Shown piece by piece: positions 34,149 to 42,511 of a DNA stretch of 64,000 nucleotides. How positions within the stretch are numbered: position 1 is the first letter of the stretch; each line of letters opens with the position of its first letter. The stretch comes from Symbioplanes lichenis (lineage in GTDB: Bacteria; Actinomycetota; Actinomycetes; Mycobacteriales; Micromonosporaceae). The notes beneath the pieces were generated by a model that was not told the origin of the DNA, did not search any database, and saw only the letters and a program-made list of their open reading frames with translations. Location of the stretch: NCBI RefSeq assembly GCF_030709675.1, contig NZ_JAUZQD010000008.1, forward strand, positions 124,001 through 188,000, written 5' to 3'. A program made the position numbers and the translations under genes.

Positions 34149-35606
34149 GTGAGCACGCCCGACCTTGTTTCATCCGCGGCGGAAAACCGAAAGAAACCAG
34201 GTTTGGAGCCGGCCGGCGAGACGACCGCCGAGGACCTCGGAAATGTCCACCTCATCGGCATCGGCGGTGTCGGCATGGGCGGGCTCGCCCGTCTGCTGCT
34301 CACCCGCGGCGTCCCCGTCTCGGGCAGCGAGCTGCGCGAGTGGCCGGCGCTGGCCGCGCTGCGGGCGCTGGGCGGCACGGTCCACATGACCCACGAGGCC
34401 TCGAACCTCGACGGCGTCGACACCGTCGTCTATTCCACCGCGATTCCGCAGGAGCACGTCGAGCTGGCCGAGGCGCGCCGCCGGGGCCTGCGGATCCTGC
34501 ATCGCTCCGAGGCGCTCGCCGCCGCGATGACCGGGCGCCGCACGATCGCGGTCGCCGGCACCCACGGCAAGACCACGACCACGTCGATCATGACGGTGAT
34601 CCTGCAGCACGCCGGCGAGGACCCGTCGTTCGTCATCGGCGGCGAGATCTCCGCGGCCGGCTCCAACGGTCACCACGGCTCGGGCTCCTACTTCGTCGCC
34701 GAGGCGGACGAGAGCGACAAGTCGTTCCTGATCTACCGGCCGCACGTGGCGATCATCACCAACATCGAGGGCGATCACCTCAACAACTGGGGCGACCTCG
34801 ACGGGCTCAAGGCCGGCTTCCTCGAGTTCGCCGAGCTGGCCGATCCCGAGGGCTTCGTCGTGACGTGCATCGACGACCCCGGCGTGCAGGAGATGATCGA
34901 GGCGCTGCGCGCCAAGGGCAAGACCGTTTTCACGTACGGGGAGAGCGCCGCGGCCGACCTCCGCATCAGCGACGTGGTCTCGTCCGTGCAGGGCGTGCGC
35001 TACCAGGCGACGCTGGACGGCAAGCCGCTCGGCGAGATCACGTTCGCGATGCCGGGGCGGCTCATGGGGCTCAACAGCGCGGCGGCGGTGCTCACCGCGT
35101 TGCGCCTCGGCCTGCCGCTCGACAAGATCACGGAGGCGCTCGCGTCCTTCCCGGGCGTACGGCGGCGCTTCGAGCGCAAGGGCACGGTCAACGGCGTCCG
35201 GGTCTACGACGAGTACGCCTACCACCCCACCTCCGTGCAGGCGGCCCTGCGCACGCTGCGCGACGTGGCCGGGGACGGACGGCTGCTCGTGGTGTTCCAG
35301 CCCTACCGCGTCTATCGCACCCGGGACCTGCAGGCCGAGCTGGCCGAGGGGCTCGCGGTCGCCGACGAGGTGATCGTGATGGAGGTCTTCGGGCCGGGCG
35401 AGACGCGGGGGCCGGGCGAGGGCGGCGCGGCGCTGACCGCGGCGATCGACCTGCCCGCGGAGAAGAAGGTTTTCGTGGCGTCCTGGGAGGACGTTCCGGC
35501 GGAGGTCGTGCGGCGCAGCCGTCCCGGTGATGTCGTGGTGACGATGGGGGCGCCGCCGATCTCGCTGATGGGGGACGAGCTGCTGGTGGCGCTGGCAGAC
35601 AGCTGA
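34149..35606 (+). CDS. murC: UDP-MurNAc--L-alanine ligase MurC
   Basis: This 485-aa Mur ligase adds L-Ala, the first stem residue. The N-terminal Rossmann motif HLIGIGGVGMGGLA is near residues 36-49, the ATP loop AGTHGKTTTTS near residues 136-146, and AEADESDKSFL and YDEYAYHPTSV follow. A 30-residue polar N-terminal extension precedes the fold. GTG 34149 is chosen by the GAGAGG site upstream and the family N-terminus. With murD absent from this cluster, the order goes directly from murC to ftsQ. Confidence 0.95.
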   Translation: MSTPDLVSSAAENRKKPGLEPAGETTAEDLGNVHLIGIGGVGMGGLARLLLTRGVPVSGSELREWPALAALRALGGTVHMTHEASNLDGVDTVVYSTAIPQEHVELAEARRRGLRILHRSEALAAAMTGRRTIAVAGTHGKTTTTSIMTVILQHAGEDPSFVIGGEISAAGSNGHHGSGSYFVAEADESDKSFLIYRPHVAIITNIEGDHLNNWGDLDGLKAGFLEFAELADPEGFVVTCIDDPGVQEMIEALRAKGKTVFTYGESAAADLRISDVVSSVQGVRYQATLDGKPLGEITFAMPGRLMGLNSAAAVLTALRLGLPLDKITEALASFPGVRRRFERKGTVNGVRVYDEYAYHPTSVQAALRTLRDVAGDGRLLVVFQPYRVYRTRDLQAELAEGLAVADEVIVMEVFGPGETRGPGEGGAALTAAIDLPAEKKVFVASWEDVPAEVVRRSRPGDVVVTMGAPPISLMGDELLVALADS

Positions 35607-35625
35607 TCTTTCGGGGGGCGGGGTC

Positions 35626-36393
35626 GTGGCGGAGCCGGGTGGGCGCAACTGGCGTCTCGTGCGGGCGGACACCGATGCCGTGCCGCCGTCGGTGCGGCGC
35701 TTCATGGCGCGGGCCCGGCAGCGGCGGTTGCGGGCGGCCATGCCCTGGGCGGTGACGCTCGGCGTCGTACTCGTGGTGGGCGGGCTGGTCTGGACGGTCT
35801 ACGGCACGTCGGTCCTCGGCGTGCGCGACGTGGAGATCGTCGGCACCGACATCCTCACGCCCGAGCAGGTGGAGCAGGCGGCCCGGGTGCGGATGAGCGA
35901 GCCCCTGGCCCGGGTCGACCTGGACGTGGTCCGCGCGCGCGTGGAGACGCTGCCGGCCGTGGACCGGGCGATCGTGTCGCGCGGCTGGCCTTCCACGGTG
36001 GAGATCCAGGTCGTCGAGCGGACGCCGGTGGCCGCCGTGCCGATGGGCGAGCAGTTCGCGCTCATCGACGACGAGGGGGTCGCGTACCGGACGGTGGCGA
36101 AGAAGCCGAAGGGCCTGCCGCGGGCCGAACTCACCACGCCCGCGCCCGGCGACGTGAACACCAAGGCCGCGCTGACGGTGCTCGGCTCGCTCACCGACGA
36201 GCTGCGCGCGCAGCTGGTGTCCGTCTCGGTGCCCGCGCCGGCGCAGGTGAGCCTCGGGTTGCGCGAGGGCCGTACGGTCGTCTGGGGCGACGACACCCAG
36301 AGCCCGACGAAGGCGCAGATCGCGACCGTGCTGCTGAAACGGGACGGCGACACGATCGATGTGAGCGCGCCCACGGTCGTGACGATCCGGTGA
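35626..36393 (+). CDS. ftsQ: Cell division protein FtsQ
   Basis: This 255-aa bitopic membrane protein has a cytoplasmic tail of about 40 residues, a transmembrane helix (WAVTLGVVLVVGGLVWTVY), a POTRA domain beginning VRDVEIVGTDILTPEQVEQAA and an FtsQ beta domain with FALIDDEGVAYRTV. It helps assemble the FtsQLB complex that activates FtsW/FtsI. GTG 35626 follows a GGGGGGCGGGG run. It ends 289 bases before ftsZ. Confidence 0.93.
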   Translation: MAEPGGRNWRLVRADTDAVPPSVRRFMARARQRRLRAAMPWAVTLGVVLVVGGLVWTVYGTSVLGVRDVEIVGTDILTPEQVEQAARVRMSEPLARVDLDVVRARVETLPAVDRAIVSRGWPSTVEIQVVERTPVAAVPMGEQFALIDDEGVAYRTVAKKPKGLPRAELTTPAPGDVNTKAALTVLGSLTDELRAQLVSVSVPAPAQVSLGLREGRTVVWGDDTQSPTKAQIATVLLKRDGDTIDVSAPTVVTIR

Positions 36394-36460
36394 GTTATTC
36401 GGACAGAACGGTCCGAACGGCGCTTTCCGGCACAGGTTACGGCCGAGTCGGATAGTCGCC

Positions 36461-36521
36461 ACGTAAGCGGACGCCGACACGCCGCGCCGGTCCTTGGATC
36501 GGGCGACACGTCCGCTTACGT
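36461..36521. repeat. 13-bp perfect inverted repeat upstream of ftsZ
   Basis: ACGTAAGCGGACG (36461-36473) is matched perfectly by CGTCCGCTTACGT (36509-36521), with 35 bases between. The right arm ends 20 bases before the ftsZ -35 box. It could be the binding site of a regulator that acts on two half-sites, or an RNA stem in readthrough from ftsQ. No known site is recognised. Confidence 0.6.
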
Positions 36522-36541
36522 TGCCCCTTGAGGTTCAGTAG

Positions 36542-36570
36542 TTGACATAGCACTAAGCCTCTAGTAGAGG
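36542..36570 (+). promoter_or_regulatory. ftsZ promoter
   Basis: A consensus -35 TTGACA (36542-36547) is followed after 17 bp by TAGAGG (36565-36570). Transcription would start near 36577, giving a leader of about 105 bases before the ftsZ ATG. A dedicated ftsZ promoter is common in actinobacteria. The spacing and -35 are good; the -10 is only moderate. Confidence 0.65.
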
Positions 36571-36682
36571 GTGAGGGTTTCCTCGCCCTCCCTTGTACGG
36601 AGTGGACGCCGATGGCGGCTGCCGACGGGGAGCCGCTGGGGCCCTCGACGTCCGAAAACCCTGGAAGGGAAGGCTGAGCCCG

Positions 36683-37825
36683 ATGACACCTCCGCACAAT
36701 TACCTGGCGGTCATCAAGGTCGTCGGCATCGGTGGCGGCGGCGTGAACGCCGTGAACCGCATGATCGAGGTAGGGCTCAAGGGAGTCGAGTTCATCGCGA
36801 TCAACACCGATGCGCAGGCGCTGCTGATGTCCGACGCCGACGTCAAGCTCGACGTCGGCCGCGAGCTGACCCGCGGCCTCGGCGCCGGGGCCCAGCCGGA
36901 GGTCGGCAAGAACGCCGCCGAGGACCACCGCGACGAGATCGAGGAGGTCCTCAAGGGCGCCGACATGGTCTTCGTGACCTGCGGCGAGGGCGGCGGCACC
37001 GGCACCGGCGGCGCGCCCGTGGTCGCCAACATCGCCCGCAAGCTCGGCGCGCTGACCATCGGCGTCGTCACGCGGCCGTTCTCGTTCGAGGGCAAGCGCC
37101 GCCAGGTGCAGGCCGAGTCCGGCATCGACGAGCTGCGCAACCAGTGCGACACGCTCATCGTGATCCCGAACGACCGGCTGCTCGCGCTGGGCGACCGCGG
37201 CATCAGCATGATGGACGCGTTCCGCCAGGCCGACCAGGTGCTGCTCTCCGGTGTGCAGGGCATCACCGACCTGATCACCACGCCGGGTCTGATCAACCTG
37301 GACTTCGCCGACGTGAAGAGCGTCATGAGCGGCGCGGGCAGCGCCCTCATGGGCATCGGCAGCGCCCGCGGCGACAACCGCGCGGTCGAGGCGGCCGAGA
37401 AGGCGATCTCCAGCCCGCTGCTCGAGCAGAGCATGGACGGCGCGCGCGGCGTGCTGCTCTCCATCGCCGGCGGCTCGGACCTCGGTCTCTTCGAGATCAA
37501 CGACGCGGCGCAGCTGGTCACCGACGCGGCCCACCCCGACGCGAACATCATCTTCGGCGCGGTCATCGACGACGCCCTCGGCGACGAGGTGCGGGTCACG
37601 GTCATCGCGGCCGGCTTCGACGGGGGCACTCCGTCGTACAAGCCCGCCGAGCCGGCCCGCAAGACGGTCGAGGCGCCCCCGGCGCCGCGGGCGACCCCGC
37701 CGAGCGTGCCGCAGGCGCCGGTCAGCCCGGCCGCGGCGCCGCAGCCGGCGGCCACCACCCCGCCGCCGCGGCGGGTGCTCTTCGACGACGTGGACGTGCC
37801 GGACTTCCTCAAGAATGGTTCCTGA
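36683..37825 (+). CDS. ftsZ: Cell division GTPase FtsZ
   Basis: This 380-aa tubulin homologue polymerises into the division ring. The N-terminal nucleotide-binding part has VVGIGGGGVNAVNRM. The tubulin signature reads CGEGGGTGTGGAPV, followed by NDRLL and the T7 loop NLDFADVKSVM. After residue 315 comes a Pro/Ala-rich linker, and the C-terminal peptide VDVPDFLKN binds SepF and other partners. ATG 36683 has a GAAGGGAAGG site. The frame is open upstream, but those codons lie in the leader. It overlaps yggS by 11 bases. Confidence 0.97.
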   Translation: MTPPHNYLAVIKVVGIGGGGVNAVNRMIEVGLKGVEFIAINTDAQALLMSDADVKLDVGRELTRGLGAGAQPEVGKNAAEDHRDEIEEVLKGADMVFVTCGEGGGTGTGGAPVVANIARKLGALTIGVVTRPFSFEGKRRQVQAESGIDELRNQCDTLIVIPNDRLLALGDRGISMMDAFRQADQVLLSGVQGITDLITTPGLINLDFADVKSVMSGAGSALMGIGSARGDNRAVEAAEKAISSPLLEQSMDGARGVLLSIAGGSDLGLFEINDAAQLVTDAAHPDANIIFGAVIDDALGDEVRVTVIAAGFDGGTPSYKPAEPARKTVEAPPAPRATPPSVPQAPVSPAAAPQPAATTPPPRRVLFDDVDVPDFLKNGS

Positions 37826-38537
37826 CCTGGAGCGGCACGCTGAGCTGGCTGCTTCTCTCGCCGAGGTGCGGGAGCGCATCGAGCGTGCCGTCGCCGGTGC
37901 GGGGCGTGCACCGGGCAGCGTCGCCCTGGTGGCGGTGACCAAGACGTACCCGGCGAGCGACGTCGAGTTGCTCGCCGGGCTCGGCGTCACCGACGTCGGG
38001 GAGAACAAGGATCAGGAAGCCGCGGCGAAGGCGGCCGCGGTCTCCGCGGCTGTGCGGTGGCACTTCGTCGGGCAGTTGCAACGTAACAAGGCCAGGTCGG
38101 TGGTGACCTACGCCGATGTCGTGGAGTCGGTCGGCTCGGTGCGGCTGGCGACGGCGCTCGGCTCGGCTGCCCTTTCGCGCCGGGATCGGGAGCTGGAGGT
38201 GCTGATCCAGGTCAGCATCGACGGGGATCCCAGCCGGGGCGGCGCGGTCGACGGGGGCGCCGACCCCGACCGTGACCTGTGGCGCGTCGCCGAGGCCGCG
38301 GCCGGCGGCGAGCGGTTGCGCCTCGGTGGCGTCATGGCGGTGGCTCCCCGGGACTGGGAGCCCTTGCGCGCGTTCGCGAGACTGGCCGATATCGCGGCCC
38401 GGCTGCGCGCGGACCATCCGGGGGCGACGGTGGTGTCGGCGGGCATGAGCGGGGACCTCGAGGCCGCCGTCGAGCACGGGGCGACACACGTACGGATCGG
38501 TACTTCTTTGCTCGGGATGCGAAACCCGCTGCGGTAG
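37815..38537 (+). CDS. yggS: YggS/YlmE-type PLP homeostasis protein
   Basis: This 240-aa single-domain fold III PLP-binding protein has the PLP lysine in LVAVTKTYPASDV. The family signatures VGENKDQEA, WHFVGQLQRNKAR and SAGMSGDLEAAVEHGATHVRIGTSLLG are present. These proteins buffer pyridoxal phosphate and amino acid pools and have no known catalytic role. ATG 37815 lies inside the last codons of ftsZ (11-base overlap). In many actinobacteria ylmD (pgeF) sits between ftsZ and this gene; here it does not. Confidence 0.92.
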   Translation: MVPDLERHAELAASLAEVRERIERAVAGAGRAPGSVALVAVTKTYPASDVELLAGLGVTDVGENKDQEAAAKAAAVSAAVRWHFVGQLQRNKARSVVTYADVVESVGSVRLATALGSAALSRRDRELEVLIQVSIDGDPSRGGAVDGGADPDRDLWRVAEAAAGGERLRLGGVMAVAPRDWEPLRAFARLADIAARLRADHPGATVVSAGMSGDLEAAVEHGATHVRIGTSLLGMRNPLR

Positions 38538-38772
38538 CCTTTGGCGGGCAGCAAACTACATACGTGTTGTTTACGCGCGAAGCGCAGGTCGTCCTCCGGG
38601 CCGCCGCGCCGCGCCCGACGACGCAACGTCGTTCGCGGGCGCCGGGGTCGAGAGGTTTGAAGATCACGGAATCCGTGCAAGGGGGGACGCGGCACCACAG
38701 GGGGTGTGGGTCGCACACGGACGGAGGTGGGGGCATGGACAAGCGGTTCGGCGCCGAGGGTTCGGTGATCGC

Positions 38773-39471
38773 ATGAGCGCTCTGCGCAAGGCGGGGGTGT
38801 GGCTCGGCCTCGTCGAGGAGGACGACCAGTACGACGACCGGGGCTACCGCGACGACAGCTACCGCGACCGGGAGCCCCGCGAGCGGGACCACGACCGCGG
38901 CCGCGAGCGTGCGCGCTCCCGTGACTACGGCTACGCCGACGACTATGCCGACGACGAGGACGAGGTCGACGAGACCCCGGCGCCGCCGCGGCCCCGGGCG
39001 TCGGCCAACAGCGGCCGGCTGCAGCGGGCCGTCGAGGACCTCGACCGCCAGGAGCACCAGCGGGGCAGCGTGCGCTCGATCACGCGGCCGCCGGCGCCCG
39101 TGGCCGACCCGGCCTACGCCACCAGCGACAACCTCGCCCTGGCCCCGCAGCCCCAGCCGCAGCCGCAGCCCCGGGTCTACGAGGAGGAGCAGCGCTACCA
39201 GATCACCACGCTGCACCCGACCACCTATCGCGAGGCGCGGACCATCGGCGAGCACTTCCGCGACGGGGTGCCGGTCATCATCAACCTCACCGAGATGGAC
39301 GAGGGCGACGCGCGGCGGCTGGTCGACTTCGCGGCCGGACTGGCCTTCGGCCTGCGGGGTACGATCGAGCGCGTGACCAACCGGGTTTTCCTGCTCTCAC
39401 CGGCCAACGTCCAGGTCACCGCGGAGGACAAGGCGAAGATCGCTGAGGGCGGCTTCTTCACCCAGAGTTGA
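38773..39471 (+). CDS. sepF: Cell division protein SepF
   Basis: This 232-aa FtsZ membrane anchor starts with a short amphipathic helix (MSALRKAGVWLGLVEED). A long, strongly charged linker rich in Asp, Arg and Tyr runs to about residue 130, and a C-terminal SepF domain follows (HPTTYREARTIGEHFRDGV, VIINLTEMDEGDARRLVDF). The linker carries a PQPQPQPQP stretch. ATG 38773 gives the canonical N-terminus; a GAGGG site lies 11 bases upstream. It bundles FtsZ filaments at the membrane. Confidence 0.94.
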   Translation: MSALRKAGVWLGLVEEDDQYDDRGYRDDSYRDREPRERDHDRGRERARSRDYGYADDYADDEDEVDETPAPPRPRASANSGRLQRAVEDLDRQEHQRGSVRSITRPPAPVADPAYATSDNLALAPQPQPQPQPRVYEEEQRYQITTLHPTTYREARTIGEHFRDGVPVIINLTEMDEGDARRLVDFAAGLAFGLRGTIERVTNRVFLLSPANVQVTAEDKAKIAEGGFFTQS

Positions 39472-39496
39472 CCCCCTAACGAGGGACCCGCTGACC

Positions 39497-39802
39497 GTGC
39501 TGTCGATCGTGTTCCAGATCATCTTCCTGCTCCTCTATCTCTTCTTCCTGACGTTGCTGGCCAGGTTCGTCCTGGGTGCGGTGCTTCAGTACGGTCGCCG
39601 CTGGCAACCCGGGCGGGGTGCGTCGGCGGCGCTGGAGTCGGTGTGGAGCGTCACTGATCCGCCCCTCAAGGCGTTGAGGCGTGTGATCCCGCCGCTGCGA
39701 ATTGGTACCGTGAGCTTGGACCTGGCGTCCCTGGTCCTGCTGGTTATCCTTTACGTGCTTCTGTATTTCGTGTTAGCGAGGCTGATCATCACGTTCGCCT
39801 GA
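39497..39802 (+). CDS. YggT family membrane protein
   Basis: This 101-aa protein has two hydrophobic segments, one at the N-terminus (IVFQIIFLLLYLFFLTLLARFVLG) and one at the C-terminus (DLASLVLLVILYVLLYFVLARLI), joined by a short polar loop. This is the YggT/YlmG plan. The gene lies between sepF and divIVA as in many Gram-positive bacteria. GTG 39497 follows GAGGGA (39481-39486). It is implicated in division or nucleoid distribution, without a known mechanism. Confidence 0.9.
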   Translation: MLSIVFQIIFLLLYLFFLTLLARFVLGAVLQYGRRWQPGRGASAALESVWSVTDPPLKALRRVIPPLRIGTVSLDLASLVLLVILYVLLYFVLARLIITFA

Positions 39803-39858
39803 CCGCGAGCGCTGATCGGCCCCGTCCCACGCGGCCGCAACTGACCCGAGGAGTTTCG

Positions 39859-40671
39859 ATGCCGCTGACCCCGGCCGACGTGCATAACGTCGCCTTCAAG
39901 AAGCCCCCGATCGGCAAGCGGGGGTACGACGAGGAGGAGGTCGATGCCTTCCTGGACGAGGTCGAGCGCGAGCTCGCCCGTCTGATCGAGGAGAACAACG
40001 AGCTGCGCGCGCAGGTGGAGCGCGGCGGGCGCGGTCCCGCGCCGGCCGGCCCCAGCTCCGACCCCCGCCTCGCCGCGGAGCTCAACGACATCAAGGCCCA
40101 GCTCGACCGGGTGCAGCGCGACAAGACCGCCGCGGAGCAGGCCGCCCGCCAGATGCAGGCCGAGCTCGAGCAGGTCCGGGCCCAGGGCCCCGGCGCGCCG
40201 GCCCCGTCCGGCGGTGGCGACGGCGAGCAGCAGGCCCTGCGGGTCCTGATGATGGCCCAGCGCACCGCGGACGACCACGTCTCCGACGCGCGCCGCGAGG
40301 CCGACAAGCTGCTGTCCGAGGCTCGCTCCAAGGCGGAGGAGGTCACCCGCGAGGCGCGGGCGAAGGCCGACGCCCTCGAGCGGGACGCGCGCCAGCGGCA
40401 CCAGGAGGCCATGGGCGGCCTGGACGCCAAGCGCACCGCGCTGCAGAAGCACATCGAGGAGCTCAAGCAGTTCGAGCGGGAGTACCGCACCCGCCTGAAG
40501 GCTTACCTCGAGAGCCAGCTGCGCGACCTCGACGGCCGGGGCCAGGGCCTCGAGGCGGAGATGTCGCGGGCCGACGCCGGCCGGGCGGTCGGCGGCTCCG
40601 GCGGTCTCGCCGCGGCCGGCCTCGCCGGGTCCTACGGCGGCAGCCGGGCCAACTCCATCGAGGGCCGCTGA
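39859..40671 (+). CDS. divIVA: Polar growth protein DivIVA (Wag31)
   Basis: This 270-aa coiled-coil protein marks curved membrane and directs polar growth in actinobacteria. The N-terminal membrane-binding domain reads LTPADVHNVAFKKPP and GYDEEEVDAFLDEVERELARL. A Gly/Pro-rich break separates it from a second long coiled coil rich in Glu, Arg and Ala (residues 130-225). ATG 39859 follows GAGGAG. It closes the classical dcw cluster. Confidence 0.95.
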   Translation: MPLTPADVHNVAFKKPPIGKRGYDEEEVDAFLDEVERELARLIEENNELRAQVERGGRGPAPAGPSSDPRLAAELNDIKAQLDRVQRDKTAAEQAARQMQAELEQVRAQGPGAPAPSGGGDGEQQALRVLMMAQRTADDHVSDARREADKLLSEARSKAEEVTREARAKADALERDARQRHQEAMGGLDAKRTALQKHIEELKQFEREYRTRLKAYLESQLRDLDGRGQGLEAEMSRADAGRAVGGSGGLAAAGLAGSYGGSRANSIEGR

Positions 40672-40747
40672 GCCCCCGCACCACCCCTGAGTTCCTTTGC
40701 AGTGCGGCACAGCCGCTCCACGGTCAACACTGCGACGGGGATGAGCC

Positions 40748-41875
40748 ATGATCGTAGCCAGCCTTCTGCTCATCCTCGTCGCCGTGCTGCTGCTCGTCCT
40801 GGGCCTGGTCGGCGGCTCGAGCTCCCTCCTCATCAGCTCGATCGTCGCCAGCCTGCTGGCCGCCGTCGCCCTCGTGGCAGGCGCCCGCCAGTCGGCCGCC
40901 CGCCGCGAGTCGGATCCCGACGCCGGCCCCTCTCCCGCCCGGTCCCGGGCGCGCACCCGCTCCGCCGCTCGCGCGGCTGCCGGGTCCTCCGCGGCCGCAC
41001 CGGCTTCCGAGGCCCCATCCGCTGATTCCTCGTTCGCCGGGCCGGGCTCTTCCGCTTCCTCCTTCGCCGGGCCGGGCGCTTTCTCGGATCTCGGGTCGTC
41101 GCGGGAGCGGGACGCTTACGCTGACCGGGACGTCCCGGGGGCGTTCTCCGGCTCCGGCGACGCCTCGGAGATCGACGACGCCGTTCCCGGTCCGGTGGCC
41201 GATCGTGACGCTCCGGACGACGACCGGGACGACCGGGCCCGGCAGGACCAGGCCGCCGCCTACGCCGCGGGTCAGCGCGACGCCGAGGCGGGCCTCACCG
41301 GCCCGCCCCGGACGGCGGCCACCACCGGGCCCGATGTGACTCAGCGTGTCATTCCGGACGCGGATCTGCGCGACGAGTCGCCGCGGGCCGGAGCCGGCGC
41401 CGGTGGGGACCATGCTCCGTTCTCGGGACCGGAGTCCTCCCGCACCGGCGCCGGTCCGGCCCACGACGCTCCCGGCGGCGAGGGCGACCGGCCCCGGGCC
41501 GACTACGAGCAGGCGGCCTCGGTGATCGGTGCCGCGCGGTCCGAGGGGGACGCTTCCCCGGAGAGCGCGGCCGGGCCACCGGTGGCTTCGGACCCGGCGG
41601 AGGCCGGGGAGTACGCCGCGCCCGATCCGGAGGACCCGGACGACGAGCCGCTGCCGCAGGCGGTCCGGCCGGCCGACGCGGTGCGGGTGGCCCGGATGGA
41701 CGCGGAGGTGCTGGTCGTGGACGGGCGGCCGCGTTATCACGTGGCCGGGTGCCCGCATCTGGCCGGCCGGGAGACCGAGGGGCTGCCGGTGGCGGAGGCG
41801 GTCGAGCTCGGCTTCAGCCCGTGCGGGCAGTGCCGTCCGGTCGATCGGCTGGTCGCCGCGGCGGCCCGTTCCTGA
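40748..41875 (+). CDS. Unknown membrane protein with a Cys/His-rich C-terminal domain
   Basis: This 375-aa protein has two adjacent transmembrane segments at the N-terminus (IVASLLLILVAVLLLVLGLVGG and LLISSIVASLLAAVALVAG). About 240 low-complexity residues rich in Ser, Ala, Asp and Arg follow, then a compact C-terminal domain of about 65 residues. That domain reads VVDGRPRYHVAGCPHLAGRE and ends FSPCGQCRPVDRL. The His and three Cys suggest a small zinc site, resembling modules sometimes attached to nucleases or Ada. I do not recognise the full protein. It lies directly after divIVA. Confidence 0.75.
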   Translation: MIVASLLLILVAVLLLVLGLVGGSSSLLISSIVASLLAAVALVAGARQSAARRESDPDAGPSPARSRARTRSAARAAAGSSAAAPASEAPSADSSFAGPGSSASSFAGPGAFSDLGSSRERDAYADRDVPGAFSGSGDASEIDDAVPGPVADRDAPDDDRDDRARQDQAAAYAAGQRDAEAGLTGPPRTAATTGPDVTQRVIPDADLRDESPRAGAGAGGDHAPFSGPESSRTGAGPAHDAPGGEGDRPRADYEQAASVIGAARSEGDASPESAAGPPVASDPAEAGEYAAPDPEDPDDEPLPQAVRPADAVRVARMDAEVLVVDGRPRYHVAGCPHLAGRETEGLPVAEAVELGFSPCGQCRPVDRLVAAAARS

Positions 41876-42055
41876 GCCCGCGGCGACACGCTCCTGAGTC
41901 CTCGGCGTTGCGGCTGAGCGCTGCCCACCGTTCGCCGGCCGGGTCGCCGGCGCGAGCCCCTCTCGCGCCGGTGACGCTGGGTCAGCGCGGTTGGTGACGG
42001 TGGGTGTCGATGCGGGCCCGCTCCGGGTTCGCATCGATCATCGGCACAATGAGGC

Positions 42056-42511
42056 ATGGCCAAGCGGCGTGCGCCTCGATCCGATCCCTCCGATGCTGCC
42101 GGTCGCCCGGCGGGTTCTGCGCGGGGCGGGGCGGCGGGCGCGCAGGCCGATGGGCCGGTGTCGGTGGCGGTGCGGGCGCGGCCGGGGGCGGGTCGGACCC
42201 GGGTCGGCGGGCGCTACGAGGGTCCGCACGGGCCGGCGCTGATAGTCGCGGTAGGGGCGCCCGCGGTCGACGGGAAGGCCACTGAGGCGGTGCGGCGGGC
42301 GCTGGCCGAGGCGCTGGGGGTGCGGGCGGGGGCGGTCGCGCTCAAGCTCGGGGCGACGAGCCGGGACAAGGTCTTCACCGTCGACGGGGACGTCGGCGCC
42401 GAAGTAGCCGCCCTGCGTGATGGCGCTCCTGGCAGGGCGGTCGGCAGCGGTGGCGCTCCTGGTGGGGCCGGCGGCGAGGCTCGTGGCGGGGCGAGCGGCG
42501 GCGTGGCGTGA
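42056..42511 (+). CDS. DUF167 (YggU) family protein
   Basis: This 151-aa protein has a DUF167 core at about residues 34-118, including VAVRARPGAGRTRVGG, APAVDGKATEAVRRALAEALGV and LKLGATSRDKVFTVDG. N- and C-terminal Gly/Ala-rich tails flank it. The family is small, widespread and of unknown function. The ATG at 42056 has no clear ribosome site; CACAAT lies six bases upstream as a weak leaderless -10 candidate. Its stop overlaps the antiporter GTG by four bases. Confidence 0.87.
   Translation: MAKRRAPRSDPSDAAGRPAGSARGGAAGAQADGPVSVAVRARPGAGRTRVGGRYEGPHGPALIVAVGAPAVDGKATEAVRRALAEALGVRAGAVALKLGATSRDKVFTVDGDVGAEVAALRDGAPGRAVGSGGAPGGAGGEARGGASGGVA

Noticed and set aside
36593..36682. N-terminal extension of FtsZ
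   Set aside because: The in-frame upstream codons lie in the mRNA leader; FtsZ proteins begin near MTPPHNYLAVIKVVG, and a ribosome site precedes ATG 36683.
38704..38772. Extended sepF start
   Set aside because: The extra 23 residues are Arg/Gly/His-rich and not part of SepF; ATG 38773 gives the conserved amphipathic start.
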